A stretch of 64,000 nt of DNA from Streptomyces sp. NBC_00557 (GCF_036345995.1 NZ_CP107796.1:4340001-4404000), one strand, 5' to 3'; shown: positions 43,124 through 51,521, counted from the stretch's first letter. Numbers and translations are program-made. The notes: generated by a model from the letters alone, not told the origin.

Positions 43124-43561
43124 GTGGTGAGCACCGACTGGAAGAGCGACCTCCGGCAGCGCGGCTATCGGCTGACGCCGCAGCGGCAGCTTGTCCTCGA
43201 AGCCGTGGACACCCTCGAGCACGCGACCCCCGACGACATCCTCACGGAAGTGAAGAAGACGGCGTCGGGGGTCAACATCTCCACCGTCTACCGGACGCTG
43301 GAGCTGCTGGAGGAACTGGGCCTGGTCAGCCACGCCCACCTCGGGCACGGTGCGCCCACCTATCACCTCGCCGACCGGCACCACCATCTGCACCTGGTGT
43401 GCCGCGACTGCGAGAACGTGATCGAGGCCGATGTGGACGTGGCCGCCGAGTTCACCGCGAAGCTGCGGCAGCAGTTCGGGTTCGACACCGACATGAAGCA
43501 CTTCGCGATCTTCGGCCGCTGCAAGGACTGTTCCCTGAAGAGTTCAACTACCACGTCGTAG
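43124..43561 (+). CDS. nur: Nur, nickel-responsive Fur-family regulator
   Basis: 145 residues from GTG 43124 (GTG 43127 also possible). The winged helix is RGYRLTPQRQLVLEAV through NISTVYRTLELLEELG. The metal-binding region is His-rich: His70, His72, His75, the HHHLHLVC block (His86-Cys93) and Cys96, with a second CxxC (Cys133, Cys136). The sequence and length match the S. coelicolor nickel regulator Nur (known; SCO4179 from memory), which controls nickel uptake and the Ni/Fe superoxide dismutases. TAGACT lies 7 nt before the GTG, suggesting a leaderless message. Confidence 0.92.
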   Translation: MVSTDWKSDLRQRGYRLTPQRQLVLEAVDTLEHATPDDILTEVKKTASGVNISTVYRTLELLEELGLVSHAHLGHGAPTYHLADRHHHLHLVCRDCENVIEADVDVAAEFTAKLRQQFGFDTDMKHFAIFGRCKDCSLKSSTTTS

Positions 43562-43570
43562 GCTGGCGGT

Positions 43571-44536
43571 ATGAAGAGCCCCCTGCTGTCCCTGCCCGGC
43601 GCCGTCCCCGCCGAGGGCGTGGACGAAGGCGTCGCCGCGCACTACGGCGACCTGTTCCGCGAGCAGCGCGCACTCGCCGACGGCGCCGGTTTCGTCGACC
43701 TGTCCCACCGCGGTGTCGTCACCGTCAGCGGTGAGGACCGGCTGAGCTGGCTGCACCTCCTGCTCACCCAGCACGTCAGCGAGCTGCCGGCCGGTGAGGC
43801 CACCGAGGCGCTGATCCTCTCCGCGCACGGGCACATCGAGCACGCGCTGTACCTGGTGGACGACGGCAGCACCGTCTGGGCGCACGTCGAGCCCGGCACC
43901 CAGGACGCGCTGCTCGCGTACCTGGAGTCGATGAAGTTCTTCTACCGGGTCGAGGTCGCCGACCGCACGGCCGACTTCGCGGTCGTCCACCTGCCCGCCG
44001 GGTCCATCGCCGAGGCGCCCCGGGGCGTGGTCGTCCGCGAGACGCCGTACGGCCGTGATCTGTTCCTGCCGCGCGAGGACCTGGAGTCCTTCGCCGCCGC
44101 GCACGGGCCGGCCGCCGGTCTGCTCGCCTACGAGGCGCTGCGCGTCGAGCAGCACCGGCCCCGGCTCGGCTTCGAGACCGACCACCGGACGATCCCGCAC
44201 GAGCTGGGCTGGATCGGCACCGCCGTGCACCTCCACAAGGGCTGCTACCGGGGCCAGGAGACGGTCGCCCGCGTCCAGAACCTGGGCAAGCCGCCGCGCC
44301 GGCTGGTCTTCCTCCACCTCGACGGCAGCGAGGTGCACCTGCCGGTGCCGGGCACCGAGATCCGGCTCGCGGACGAGGGCCCGGACGGCCGCAAGATCGG
44401 TTTCGTGACGACGTCGGTACGGCACCACGAGCTGGGGCCGGTGGCGTTGGCCCTGGTCAAGCGCAACGTACCGGTCGACGCGCGGCTCCTGGCCGGAGAG
44501 ACCGCGGCCGCGCAGGAGGTCGTGGTCGAGCCGTAG
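43571..44536 (+). CDS. ygfZ: YgfZ/GcvT-like folate-binding protein
   Basis: 321 residues. The YgfZ signature is KGCYRGQETVARVQNLGKPPRR near residue 223-244, including the conserved Cys of KGCYxGQE. The GcvT fold is seen from DLSHRGVVTVSGEDRLSWLHLLLTQ. YgfZ uses tetrahydrofolate in the repair or assembly of some Fe-S enzymes. It starts 9 nt after nur and is likely cotranscribed. Cytoplasmic. Confidence 0.92.
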   Translation: MKSPLLSLPGAVPAEGVDEGVAAHYGDLFREQRALADGAGFVDLSHRGVVTVSGEDRLSWLHLLLTQHVSELPAGEATEALILSAHGHIEHALYLVDDGSTVWAHVEPGTQDALLAYLESMKFFYRVEVADRTADFAVVHLPAGSIAEAPRGVVVRETPYGRDLFLPREDLESFAAAHGPAAGLLAYEALRVEQHRPRLGFETDHRTIPHELGWIGTAVHLHKGCYRGQETVARVQNLGKPPRRLVFLHLDGSEVHLPVPGTEIRLADEGPDGRKIGFVTTSVRHHELGPVALALVKRNVPVDARLLAGETAAAQEVVVEP

Positions 44537-44588
44537 CCGTACGGCCGCGGACGCGCGCGGCCGGCGGGCTGGATCTCCAGCAGCACGG

Positions 44589-45014
44589 CTAGATCTCCAG
44601 CAGCACCGTGAACGGCCCGTCGTTCGTCAAGGACACCCTCATCTGCGCGCCGAACCGGCCCGTCGCCACCGTCGCGCCCAGCGCCCTGAGCTGGGACACC
44701 ACCTCGTCGACCAGGGGCTCGGCGACGTCTCCGGGGGCCGCCGCGTTCCACGTGGGCCGGCGGCCCTTCCTGGCGTCCCCGTACAGGGTGAACTGGCTGA
44801 CGACCAGCAGCGGGGCGTCGACGTCGCTGCACGACCGCTCGTCGTGCAGCATCCGGATCGACCAGAGCTTGCGGGCGAGCTGCGCCGCCTTCTCCTTGGT
44901 GTCCTCGTGGGTCACCCCGACCAGGACGCACAGCCCCTCGCCCTCGATCGCGCCGACCGTCTCCCCGTCCACGACGACGCTCGCGCCGTCCACTCTCTGC
45001 ACCACCGCACGCAT
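44589..45014 (-). CDS. dtd: D-aminoacyl-tRNA deacylase
   Basis: ATG 45014 gives 141 residues; the extension to 45050 is not needed. The DTD motifs are complete: [18 protein letters not shown] at the start, [15 protein letters not shown] (SQxT) and [14 protein letters not shown] (the Gly-cis-Pro-type NxGPxT). It hydrolyses D-amino acids from mischarged tRNA. It is convergent with ygfZ and divergent from rsiG. Confidence 0.95.
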   Translation of the reverse strand: MRAVVQRVDGASVVVDGETVGAIEGEGLCVLVGVTHEDTKEKAAQLARKLWSIRMLHDERSCSDVDAPLLVVSQFTLYGDARKGRRPTWNAAAPGDVAEPLVDEVVSQLRALGATVATGRFGAQMRVSLTNDGPFTVLLEI

Positions 45015-45174
45015 GCGGACCATCATGCCGGGTGCCCGGTGGGCGGTCACAGGGGGTCCAATATCGATCCCTTACCCCCCATCTGGGGCTGTTCGGGGGC
45101 ACTCGGTCACATAGGGGCCGGTTGGGGTGGCACGATGCTGTCACACGCCGGTCGAGGGGACGGTCACACGCACG

Positions 45175-45828
45175 ATGAGCACACCGAGTACCAGCGGGCA
45201 GCTGGGGGCGCAGGGGACGTACCGGCCGCCCGTCCAGCGCGCCGACGAGCCGGAGGGCCCCGTGCATCCGGCGGACCCCGTGCACCCGGCAGCCCCCGTG
45301 CGTCCGGCGGGCCTCGCGCCGTCCGCGCGGCCCGAGCCGGAGCTGGCCCGGCTGAGCCTGCCCGAGCTGCGAACCCTGCGCCGCGACGCCCAGCGCGACG
45401 AGGCCGACCTGAGCTATGTGCGGCGGCTGCTGCAGGGCCGGATCGACATCCTGCGCGCGGAGCTGTGCCGGCGCGGACGGGCGTCCGTGCCGGCGCCCGC
45501 GGACGGTTCGATGGTCGACCGGCTCCCGGAGATCCTCAAGGACGCCCCCGCCCGGCACCGCTCCTCGGCCCGCCATGTCACGCTCGGCACCCCGCACAAC
45601 GAGGAGTACCGGCAGCTGGCCGCCGAGATGCTCGCCGAGGTCGAGCTGAGCGATCTGCAGGCGCGCACGGATCTGGAGCTGACCGCGGCCATGGGGCGCC
45701 TGATCCGCTACGAGCAGGAGGTCTCCGGCCGCCGGCACCGCCTGCAGCGCACTACCGACGAGTGCAGCGCGGAGATCGCCCGCCGCTACCGGGACGGTGA
45801 GGCGCAGGTGGACGACCTGCTGATGTGA
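45175..45828 (+). CDS. rsiG: RsiG, c-di-GMP-dependent anti-sigma factor of WhiG
   Basis: ATG 45175 gives 217 residues. The first ~55 residues are Pro/His-rich and disordered. The antiparallel coiled coil carries the RsiG ligand motif E(X)3S(X)2R(X)3Q(X)3D twice: Glu76-Ser80-Arg83-Gln87-Asp91 and Glu180-Ser184-Arg187-Gln191-Asp195. RsiG loaded with c-di-GMP holds sigma WhiG and so delays sporulation (known in S. venezuelae). It is cytoplasmic. The start lacks a strong ribosome binding site at normal distance; GAGGGG is about 17 nt upstream. Confidence 0.93.
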   Translation: MSTPSTSGQLGAQGTYRPPVQRADEPEGPVHPADPVHPAAPVRPAGLAPSARPEPELARLSLPELRTLRRDAQRDEADLSYVRRLLQGRIDILRAELCRRGRASVPAPADGSMVDRLPEILKDAPARHRSSARHVTLGTPHNEEYRQLAAEMLAEVELSDLQARTDLELTAAMGRLIRYEQEVSGRRHRLQRTTDECSAEIARRYRDGEAQVDDLLM

Positions 45829-45879
45829 GCGGGGCGAAAAGGAAGCGACACGCGCGCGCGGCGCGCCTACGGTGGCCCC

Positions 45880-47115
45880 ATGACCGACGTCCGCACCGTC
45901 ACCGAGGCCGAGTTCGACGACTGGCAGCGCGCCCTGAGCACCGGTTTCCTGCGGCCGCCCGTGATGCCCGCCGAGCAACTCGAGGCGCGGCGGGCCCAGT
46001 TCGTGCCAGGCCGGCTGCTCGGCGCGTTCGACGGCGGCCGGTGCGTGGCCACCTTCCGCTCCTTCGCGCAGGAGGTGACCGCCGTCGGCGGCGCGGCCGT
46101 CCCCGCGGACGCGATCTCCGGTGTCACCGTCAGCCCCACCCACCGCCGCCGCGGCCTGCTCACCCGCATGATGAGCCGGGACCTGGCGGCGGCGAAGGAG
46201 CGCGGTGACGTGGTCGCCACGCTGATCGCCGCCGAGTACCCGATCTACGGCCGGTACGGCTTCGGCCCGGCGACCTGGACGAGCGAGTGGACCGTCGAGG
46301 TGCCCCGGGCCGGTCTCGACCCGCGCTGGTCCGGGCCCGGCGACGGCGGCCGTATCGACCTCGTGGACGGCGAGGAGGTGCGCAAGCTGGGCCCCGAACT
46401 GCACGAGCGGTTCCGCAGGGCGCAGCCGGGCGCGGTCAGCCGGACCGAGCTGTGGTGGCAGGCCCACACCGGGGCCGTCCGGCTGCACGCCGACTGGACC
46501 GAGCCGTTCCACGCCGTCCACCGCGCGGCCGGCGGCGAGGTCCAGGGCCTGGTGACGTACCGGTCCGACGAGACGTGGAACGGCATGCAGCCGGAGCAGA
46601 CCGCCACCGTGCAGGAGCTGATCGCGACCACCCCGGCCGCCGAGCGCGCCCTGTGGCTCTACGTGTGCTCCATCGACTGGATCACGAAGGTCAAGAGCGG
46701 CTCCCGCGGCCCCGACGACCTGCTGCCGTACTACCTCCCCGACCGGCGCGCGGCCCGGATCACCGACCACGCGGACTGGTTGTGGGTGCGCGTCCTGGAC
46801 GTCGTGCGCGCCCTCGAGGCGCGGACGTACGACGTGGCGGAGACGCTGGTGCTGGAGGTCGTGGACAGCGACGGCCTGGCCGCGGGGCGGTTCCGGCTGG
46901 ACGCCGCGCCGGAGGGCGCCTCCTGCGCGCCCACCGGTGAGAGCGCCGATCTCACGCTGGGCGCCGGTGAGTTGGCCTCGCTGTGGCTCGGCGGCGAGTC
47001 GGCGCTGCGGCTCACGGCGCTCGGCCGCGTGCGGGAAGAACGAGAGGGCGCCGCCCGGAAGGCCGACGCCCTGTTCCGCTCGCCCGGGCGACCCTGGTGC
47101 CCGGACCTGTTCTGA
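45880..47115 (+). CDS. Eis-like N-acetyltransferase
   Basis: 411 residues. The N-terminal GNAT domain has the acetyl-CoA loop [18 protein letters not shown] and [14 protein letters not shown] second, degenerate GNAT-like domain and a C-terminal SCP2-like domain follow ([32 protein letters not shown]), ending in PWCPDLF, where the terminal carboxylate acts as catalytic acid in Eis. Eis relatives acetylate amines, including aminoglycosides or protein lysines; the native target here is unknown. TACGGT lies 6 nt before the ATG. Confidence 0.92.
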   Translation: MTDVRTVTEAEFDDWQRALSTGFLRPPVMPAEQLEARRAQFVPGRLLGAFDGGRCVATFRSFAQEVTAVGGAAVPADAISGVTVSPTHRRRGLLTRMMSRDLAAAKERGDVVATLIAAEYPIYGRYGFGPATWTSEWTVEVPRAGLDPRWSGPGDGGRIDLVDGEEVRKLGPELHERFRRAQPGAVSRTELWWQAHTGAVRLHADWTEPFHAVHRAAGGEVQGLVTYRSDETWNGMQPEQTATVQELIATTPAAERALWLYVCSIDWITKVKSGSRGPDDLLPYYLPDRRAARITDHADWLWVRVLDVVRALEARTYDVAETLVLEVVDSDGLAAGRFRLDAAPEGASCAPTGESADLTLGAGELASLWLGGESALRLTALGRVREEREGAARKADALFRSPGRPWCPDLF

Positions 47116-47160
47116 CAGCTCCCTTCTCCCGGGGGCGCTGACTGTGCATCCGTAGCGAGC

Positions 47161-47229
47161 TGTTCAGTTGTGGCTGTGCTGCGTTGTTCGGTTGTGGCTG
47201 TGCGATGTCGTGTTCAGTTGTGACTGTGC
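47161..47229. repeat. Three direct repeats upstream of devE
   Basis: TGTTCAGTTGTGGCTGTGC (47161-47179), TGTTCGGTTGTGGCTGTGC (47185-47203) and TGTTCAGTTGTGACTGTGC (47211-47229) repeat every 24-26 bp, with a partial fourth (TGACTGTGC) at 47140. They lie about 200 nt upstream of devE and just after the Eis-like gene. They could bind a regulator. Confidence 0.65.
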
Positions 47230-47320
47230 GCTTCGGTGGCCGTCCCCTGTCCGGGCTCCCGGCTCCCCTCCGGAAGGGAGCCCGGTCGGCCAACCACTGG
47301 GAAGCTTGACCATGTTGTGC

Positions 47321-47337
47321 AAGTTGGCAGCCAACTT
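47321..47337. promoter_or_regulatory. Palindromic operator upstream of devE
   Basis: AAGTTGGC-A-GCCAACTT is a perfect 8-1-8 inverted repeat. The same half-site occurs as a GCCAACTT/AAGTTGGC repeat at 48543-48562 upstream of devA. A further AACTT/AAGTT pair (47395-47410) touches the -10. A DevA/DevE operator is the likely meaning. Confidence 0.65.
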
Positions 47338-47423
47338 CACCTGACTTATGTCCGTTGGGAAGCGGCTCATAACCAGCTATCACAGAACTGCCGCAACTTG
47401 GCGGGAAGTTGTAGTGTTTGTCC

Positions 47424-48332
47424 GTGGACCCGGAGCACGCCTCCGCCAGTGGACGGACGAGGTCGCAGCGGCCTCACCCGTCCCACCGCGACATCGCCGA
47501 CGAACTGCGCAGCCGGATCAGGACCGGTGTGCTGCGGGCGGGCCAGCGCATGCCCACGCAGGCCGAGCTGGCCGACGAGTTCGGCGTCGAGCGCGGTGCG
47601 GTGCGCCAGGCCCTGCGCATCCTGCAGTCGGAGCACCTGCTCACCAACGTTTCCAAGGGCAGCCCGGCCACGGTGGCGGGCGTGCCGGCACCGGCCCGTA
47701 TGCCGGCCGGCCCCGCGGCGCCGCCGCAGCCCACCATGGTCGGTCTCGCTCCCCGGATCGCGGAGGCCTTCGCCGCCCCTCACGTGCGGATCGACGCGCT
47801 CTGTCTGACCTCGGTCTCGCTCACGCTGGCCATCGGCGAGCCACTGCGGCAGATCCACGCGGGGCGGCTGAAACCGGCCAAGATCGATGTGCGGGTGCTG
47901 CTGCCCAGCCGGGACATCGATCTCGCCTTTCCGGCGCCGGTGGCCGCCGACGACCACGGCCTGCTGCACCGGCGCTGGCTGGTGCAGCGCAACGCGCAGG
48001 GCCTGGTGCTGCGGCAGAACCTGCTGGCCCTGTCCGCCACGCACGGCATCGACGTGCACGTGTCCTTCCGCGCGCTGCCGTTCACCCCGCCGGTCAAGCT
48101 GTATCTGCTCAACGGGTCGGAGGCGCTGTTCGCGTACTACACGCTGCGGCGCCGCGAGCGGGAGATCGAGCACGAGCATCTGGAGCTGTACGACGCCGAC
48201 GGCACGCGCTCGATGCTGTTCGCCTTCGAGCGGCGTGCCGGGCTCCGGGACGACGCGTTCGTGGAGCAGTCGCGACGGTGGTTCGAGGCGCTGTGGGAGA
48301 CGATCAGTTCGGAGCTGCTGCTCAGTACCTAG
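47424..48332 (+). CDS. devE: DevE, GntR-family regulator, paralogue of DevA
   Basis: GTG 47424 gives 302 residues; TAGTGT (47412-47417) lies 6 nt before it, so translation is probably leaderless. The GntR winged helix is at about residues 20-85 (HRDIADELRSRIRTGVLRAGQRMPTQAELADEFGVERGAVRQAL). The long C-terminal domain (DIDLAFPAPVAAD, FRALPFTPPVKLYLLNGSEALFAYY) is shared with DevA at 48658 and more distantly with the regulator at 50625, and is not a standard FadR or UTRA domain. From memory this is SCO4188, the DevA paralogue devE. Targets unknown. Confidence 0.88.
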   Translation: MDPEHASASGRTRSQRPHPSHRDIADELRSRIRTGVLRAGQRMPTQAELADEFGVERGAVRQALRILQSEHLLTNVSKGSPATVAGVPAPARMPAGPAAPPQPTMVGLAPRIAEAFAAPHVRIDALCLTSVSLTLAIGEPLRQIHAGRLKPAKIDVRVLLPSRDIDLAFPAPVAADDHGLLHRRWLVQRNAQGLVLRQNLLALSATHGIDVHVSFRALPFTPPVKLYLLNGSEALFAYYTLRRREREIEHEHLELYDADGTRSMLFAFERRAGLRDDAFVEQSRRWFEALWETISSELLLST

Positions 48333-48349
48333 GGCGCGGTGCGCGGGAG

Positions 48350-48517
48350 TTACAGCGCCGGGCCCGCCAGGAGCACGGCGAGCAGGACGGCGCCGGCCGA
48401 GACGGCCTTGTGACTCCTGGTCTCGAGGCCGACGGAGATCAGGAGCAGTCCGGCGGCACCGGCGAGACCGAACTTCCACTGGACGAGTTGCTCGACGAGG
48501 AGAGCGAGGGCAGGCAC
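48350..48517 (-). CDS. Small membrane protein between devE and devA
   Basis: GTG 48517 behind GGGGGAA gives 55 residues. VPALALLVEQLVQWKFGLAGAAGLLLISVG begins with an amphipathic segment and a hydrophobic helix (about 16-31), then LETRSHKAV, then a second hydrophobic helix to the C-terminus. Two short helices with a charged loop. It is convergent with devE, and its promoter region overlaps the palindrome upstream of devA, so DevA may control it. Function unknown. Confidence 0.65.
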   Translation of the reverse strand: MPALALLVEQLVQWKFGLAGAAGLLLISVGLETRSHKAVSAGAVLLAVLLAGPAL

Positions 48518-48542
48518 GGCGGTTCCCCCATTCCGAAGATTG

Positions 48543-48562
48543 GCCAACTTGCAAAAGTTGGC
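48543..48562. promoter_or_regulatory. Palindromic operator upstream of devA
   Basis: GCCAACTT-GCAA-AAGTTGGC is a perfect 8-4-8 inverted repeat, 95 nt before devA and 26 nt before the leftward small gene. A wider AACT/AGTT pair overlaps the -10. DevA is reported to repress its own gene, so this is a good candidate site. Confidence 0.7.
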
Positions 48563-48657
48563 AACCAACTCCATCTAAGTTGTCCCCACTTGGTCATGGT
48601 TCATAAACAACTTCCCGGCAACTCCCCAAAGATGGGTCAGAGTTGTAGCGTTTGGTC

Positions 48658-49536
48658 GTGACTCAGGAGCATGTGGCAGTGAACGGCAGCAGGAGGCTCA
48701 CCCCCCAGGAGATCGCCGACGCCCTGCGCCGGCGCATCCGCACCGGGGAACTGCGTCCCGGCGAGCGCCTGCCCACCCAGGCCGAGCTGGCCGGGGAGTT
48801 CGGCGTCGAGCGGGGCGCCGTACGCCAGGCGCTGCGCGCCCTTCAGGAGGAGGGGCTGCTCGCGGACGTCAGCAAGGGCAGCCCGCCCCGGGTCGCCGAG
48901 TCGTCCGCGCCGCGCGGCGAGCCGCAGCCCACCATGGTGGCGCTCGCGCCCCGGCTCACCGAGGCGTTCTCGGCGCCGCACGTGCGCATCGACGCCGTCT
49001 GCCTGACCGCGCAGAGCCTGATCCCCGCCCTCGGCGAGCCGCTGCGCCTGATCCACGAGGGCCGGCTGCGCCCGGAGCGGATCGACGCCCGCATCCTGCT
49101 GCCGTCCCGCGACATCAACCTCGCCTTCCCGGTCTCGGTCGACGCCGGGAGCGAGGAGGACGACGCCGTGCACCAGCGCTGGCTGGCCATGCGCAACGCC
49201 CAGGGCCAGGTGCTGCAGTACAACCTCCAGGCGCTGCGCGCCACCCATGACATCGACGTCCAGGTCACCTTCCGCGCGCTGCCGTTCACCCCGCCGGTCA
49301 AGCTGTACCTGCTCAACGGGGTGGAGGCGCTGTTCGCGCACTACATGATCACGCGCCGCGAGGAGTCCACCGACAGCGGGGAGACGCTGGAGATGTACGA
49401 CACGCTGGGCTCGGAGTCGCTGCTGTTCTCCTTCGAGCAGCGGGCCGGCGAGCGGGACGCGGCGTTCGTGGAGCAATCGCAGAAGTGGTTCGACGCCCTC
49501 TGGGAAACCATCACGACGGACCTGACACTCTCCTAG
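48658..49536 (+). CDS. devA: DevA, GntR-family developmental regulator
   Basis: GTG 48658 gives 292 residues; TAGCGT (48646-48651) lies 6 nt before it, suggesting a leaderless mRNA. The winged helix (PQEIADALRRRIRTGELRPGERLPTQAELAGEFGVERGAVRQAL) is nearly the same as in DevE. The C-terminal sensor shares SRDINLAFPVSVDAG and FRALPFTPPVKLYLLNGVEALFAHY. In S. coelicolor DevA is needed for normal aerial development and represses its own gene (known). Its stop overlaps the devB start by one base (TAGTG), so devA-devB is one operon. Confidence 0.92.
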   Translation: MTQEHVAVNGSRRLTPQEIADALRRRIRTGELRPGERLPTQAELAGEFGVERGAVRQALRALQEEGLLADVSKGSPPRVAESSAPRGEPQPTMVALAPRLTEAFSAPHVRIDAVCLTAQSLIPALGEPLRLIHEGRLRPERIDARILLPSRDINLAFPVSVDAGSEEDDAVHQRWLAMRNAQGQVLQYNLQALRATHDIDVQVTFRALPFTPPVKLYLLNGVEALFAHYMITRREESTDSGETLEMYDTLGSESLLFSFEQRAGERDAAFVEQSQKWFDALWETITTDLTLS

Positions 49537-50285
49537 TGACTTCTGATGCGACGCAGACTGAGACGACGCAGACCGGACAGAGCGCGAGCGAGATCGAGAT
49601 GCTCCGGGATCTGATCGAGAACGCCCGCGTGGTGCTGTGGGACTTCGACGGACCGATCTGCCGGCTCTTCGCGCGGCACAAGGCCGAACGGGTGGCGACC
49701 GGGCTGGTGGAGTGGCTGGCCGGGCGCGGGCTGCACAATCTGCTCAGCGACTCCGAACGCGGCTCGCTGGACCCGCACGAGGTGCTGCGCGCCGTGGACC
49801 TGCGGCACCCGGGCAGCGACCTGGTGACCGAGCTGGAGGAACGTCTCACCCAGGAGGAGCTGCGGGCCGCCGGCTCCGCGCACCCCACCGCCTACGCCGA
49901 CCCCCTGATACGCACCTGGTCCGCGGTGGGCGCCCGGCTGGCCATCACCACCAACAACTCCCCGAAGGTGGTCACCGCCTACCTGGACGACCGCGGCCTC
50001 ACCGGCTGCTTCGCCCCCCACATCTACGGCCGCACCGCCGATCTGCAGCTGCTCAAGCCCGACCCGCACTGCCTCAACCGCGCGCTCGTCGCGATGGGCG
50101 CCGCCCCCTCGGCGGCCCTGATGATCGGCGACTCGCCGTCCGACCTCGCCGCCGCGCGCGGCGCCGGCGTGCGCTTTCTCGGCTACGCGCGTAACGCAGA
50201 GAAGGGGAAGCTTTTGCGGGAGGCCGGAGCCGCGCACGTGGTCCGTTCGCTGGAGCCGTTGCTGCGCGTGCTGTGGAGCCGGTGA
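49536..50285 (+). CDS. devB: DevB, HAD-family hydrolase
   Basis: GTG 49536 overlaps the devA stop by one base and gives 249 residues. HAD motifs: DFDGP in LWDFDGPICRLF (nucleophile Asp, with Gly-Pro after it), ITTNNSPK (motif II), LKPDP (motif III Lys) and MIGDSPSDLAAA (motif IV). It resembles phosphoglycolate phosphatase-like enzymes. In S. coelicolor devB is coupled to devA and also affects development; the substrate is unknown. Cytoplasmic. Confidence 0.92.
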   Translation: MTSDATQTETTQTGQSASEIEMLRDLIENARVVLWDFDGPICRLFARHKAERVATGLVEWLAGRGLHNLLSDSERGSLDPHEVLRAVDLRHPGSDLVTELEERLTQEELRAAGSAHPTAYADPLIRTWSAVGARLAITTNNSPKVVTAYLDDRGLTGCFAPHIYGRTADLQLLKPDPHCLNRALVAMGAAPSAALMIGDSPSDLAAARGAGVRFLGYARNAEKGKLLREAGAAHVVRSLEPLLRVLWSR

Positions 50286-50442
50286 CCGCCGGGCGCCCGG
50301 CGTCCGGCGCCTCGGCCGCCCTGCTGCGGCGCGCCCGCCCGCGGATCCACGCCGTAAGCGACGCCACCCCTCCCGCGGCCCAGAGGAGGAGCTGAGCCAG
50401 GTCGTCGATCTGCACGTCGAACCCGAGCACATGTATCGTCAC
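50074..50442 (-). CDS. Possible small membrane protein opposite the devB end
   Basis: GTG 50442 follows GGGGGAGGAAGCC, a strong ribosome binding site. The first 45 residues (VTIHVLGFDVQIDDLAQLLLWAAGG then VASLTAWIRGRARRSR) make one amphipathic helix with a basic end, resembling a small membrane protein. After about residue 60 the frame runs antisense through devB to 50074 and is Arg-rich, which looks like a lost stop codon or a non-functional tail. Real expression is uncertain. Confidence 0.4.
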   Translation of the reverse strand: MTIHVLGFDVQIDDLAQLLLWAAGGVASLTAWIRGRARRSRAAEAPDAGRPAVTGSTARAATAPANGPRARLRPPAKASPSLRYARSRESARRRRARRRGRTASRRSSGPPRGRRPSRRARG

Positions 50443-50493
50443 GGCTTCCTCCCCCGCGGGTCCCGGCAACCGGTCAACCGCCCGGCCTTGCGC

Positions 50494-50583
50494 GGTTGAC
50501 TGCCTGACTTGACTGCTTGTGGCAGCATGCCCGGCCAAGTAGATCCAGTAACAAGGGCAGTTGACTTGTCTGGTTGACTGCCC
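50494..50583. promoter_or_regulatory. Repeated GGTTGACTGCC sites upstream of the third GntR gene
   Basis: GGTTGACTGCC occurs exactly at 50494-50504 and 50572-50582. GGGCAGT (50555-50561) and ACTGCCC (50577-50583) form an inverted repeat around the second copy. CGGTCAACCGCC near 50471 is a related inverted site. They lie 40-130 nt before the regulator start and are probably its own operators. Confidence 0.6.
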
Positions 50584-50624
50584 GGCCGGGTTTGCCGCCG
50601 ACTCGCCGGAGGTACGTACCCCCT

Positions 50625-51521
50625 GTGGCGGCGGAGCGGCACGACGAGACCGACGGCCGCAGATTCCTCCAGATCACGGAGGAACTGCGGGCGCGGCTGG
50701 CCGACGGCTTCTATCCGGTGGACGGCTATCTGCCCACCCAGTCCATGCTGGCCAAGGAGTTCCAGGTCTCCCGGGACACCGTGCAGCGGGCCCTGCGGGT
50801 GCTGCGCAGCGAGGGCTGGATCGAGTCCCGGCAGGGCAAAGGCTCACGGGTGGTCAGGAACCAGCGCGTCCACTCCCCGACGCCCCGGGCGAGCCGGTCC
50901 CGGCGCCAGCTGACCCTCGGTCCGCTGATCGCCGAGGCGTTCGAGCAGCCCGAAGTCACGATGGACATCTACACCCTGACGTCGGAGAGCCTGGACACCC
51001 ACATCCATCTGCAGGCCGAACGCATCCGCGCCGGCATCATCGCCCCCCGGCGGATCGCGCTGCGCCTGATCCTCCCGTCCGCGATCGACGCCCTGCCCTA
51101 CCCGCGGGCGGTGGACGGCACGGACGACGCACGGTTGCGAGCACGGCTGCGGGGCATCGCCGAGACCCACGTCGCCTCGCTCGGCAAGGTCCTCGGCGAA
51201 CTGCGGCGCGAGGGGCTCGTCCCCGAGGTGGAGTACGCGTTCCGCCACGCGCCCATCGCGCCCATGTTCAAGCTGTACGTCATCAACCGCTCCGAGGTGC
51301 TGCACGGCCTGTACATCCCGATCGTCCGTCCGGTGATGCTCGACACCGACGAGGAGGTCGCCGCGGTGGACGTCCTCGGACTCGGCGCGACCCTCACGCA
51401 CCACGTCCGCGACGGCCGGAAGGACTCGCCGGGAACGACCTTCGTCGACAGCATGACGACGTGGTTCGAGGCCACCTGGCACCTGCTGACGGACGAGGCC
51501 GCGAAGTCCGCGCCGCAGTAG
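50625..51521 (+). CDS. GntR-family regulator related to DevA
   Basis: GTG 50625 gives 298 residues. TACGTA lies 6 nt before, but GGAGG at 50608 could also act as a ribosome binding site. The winged helix (LQITEELRARLADGFYPVDGYLPTQSMLAKEFQVSRDTVQRALRVL) is followed by the DevA-type sensor: IAEAFEQPEVTMDIYTLTSESL and FRHAPIAPMFKLYVINRSEVLHGLYIP, collinear with DevE and DevA. It is therefore a third, more diverged member of the cluster. It precedes the tandem kinase gene by about 240 nt and may control it. Confidence 0.88.
   Translation: MAAERHDETDGRRFLQITEELRARLADGFYPVDGYLPTQSMLAKEFQVSRDTVQRALRVLRSEGWIESRQGKGSRVVRNQRVHSPTPRASRSRRQLTLGPLIAEAFEQPEVTMDIYTLTSESLDTHIHLQAERIRAGIIAPRRIALRLILPSAIDALPYPRAVDGTDDARLRARLRGIAETHVASLGKVLGELRREGLVPEVEYAFRHAPIAPMFKLYVINRSEVLHGLYIPIVRPVMLDTDEEVAAVDVLGLGATLTHHVRDGRKDSPGTTFVDSMTTWFEATWHLLTDEAAKSAPQ

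Noticed and set aside
44245..46770. An 841-codon leftward ORF
   Set aside because: Runs through ygfZ, dtd, rsiG and the Eis-like gene in a wrong frame; all four true genes have family motifs.
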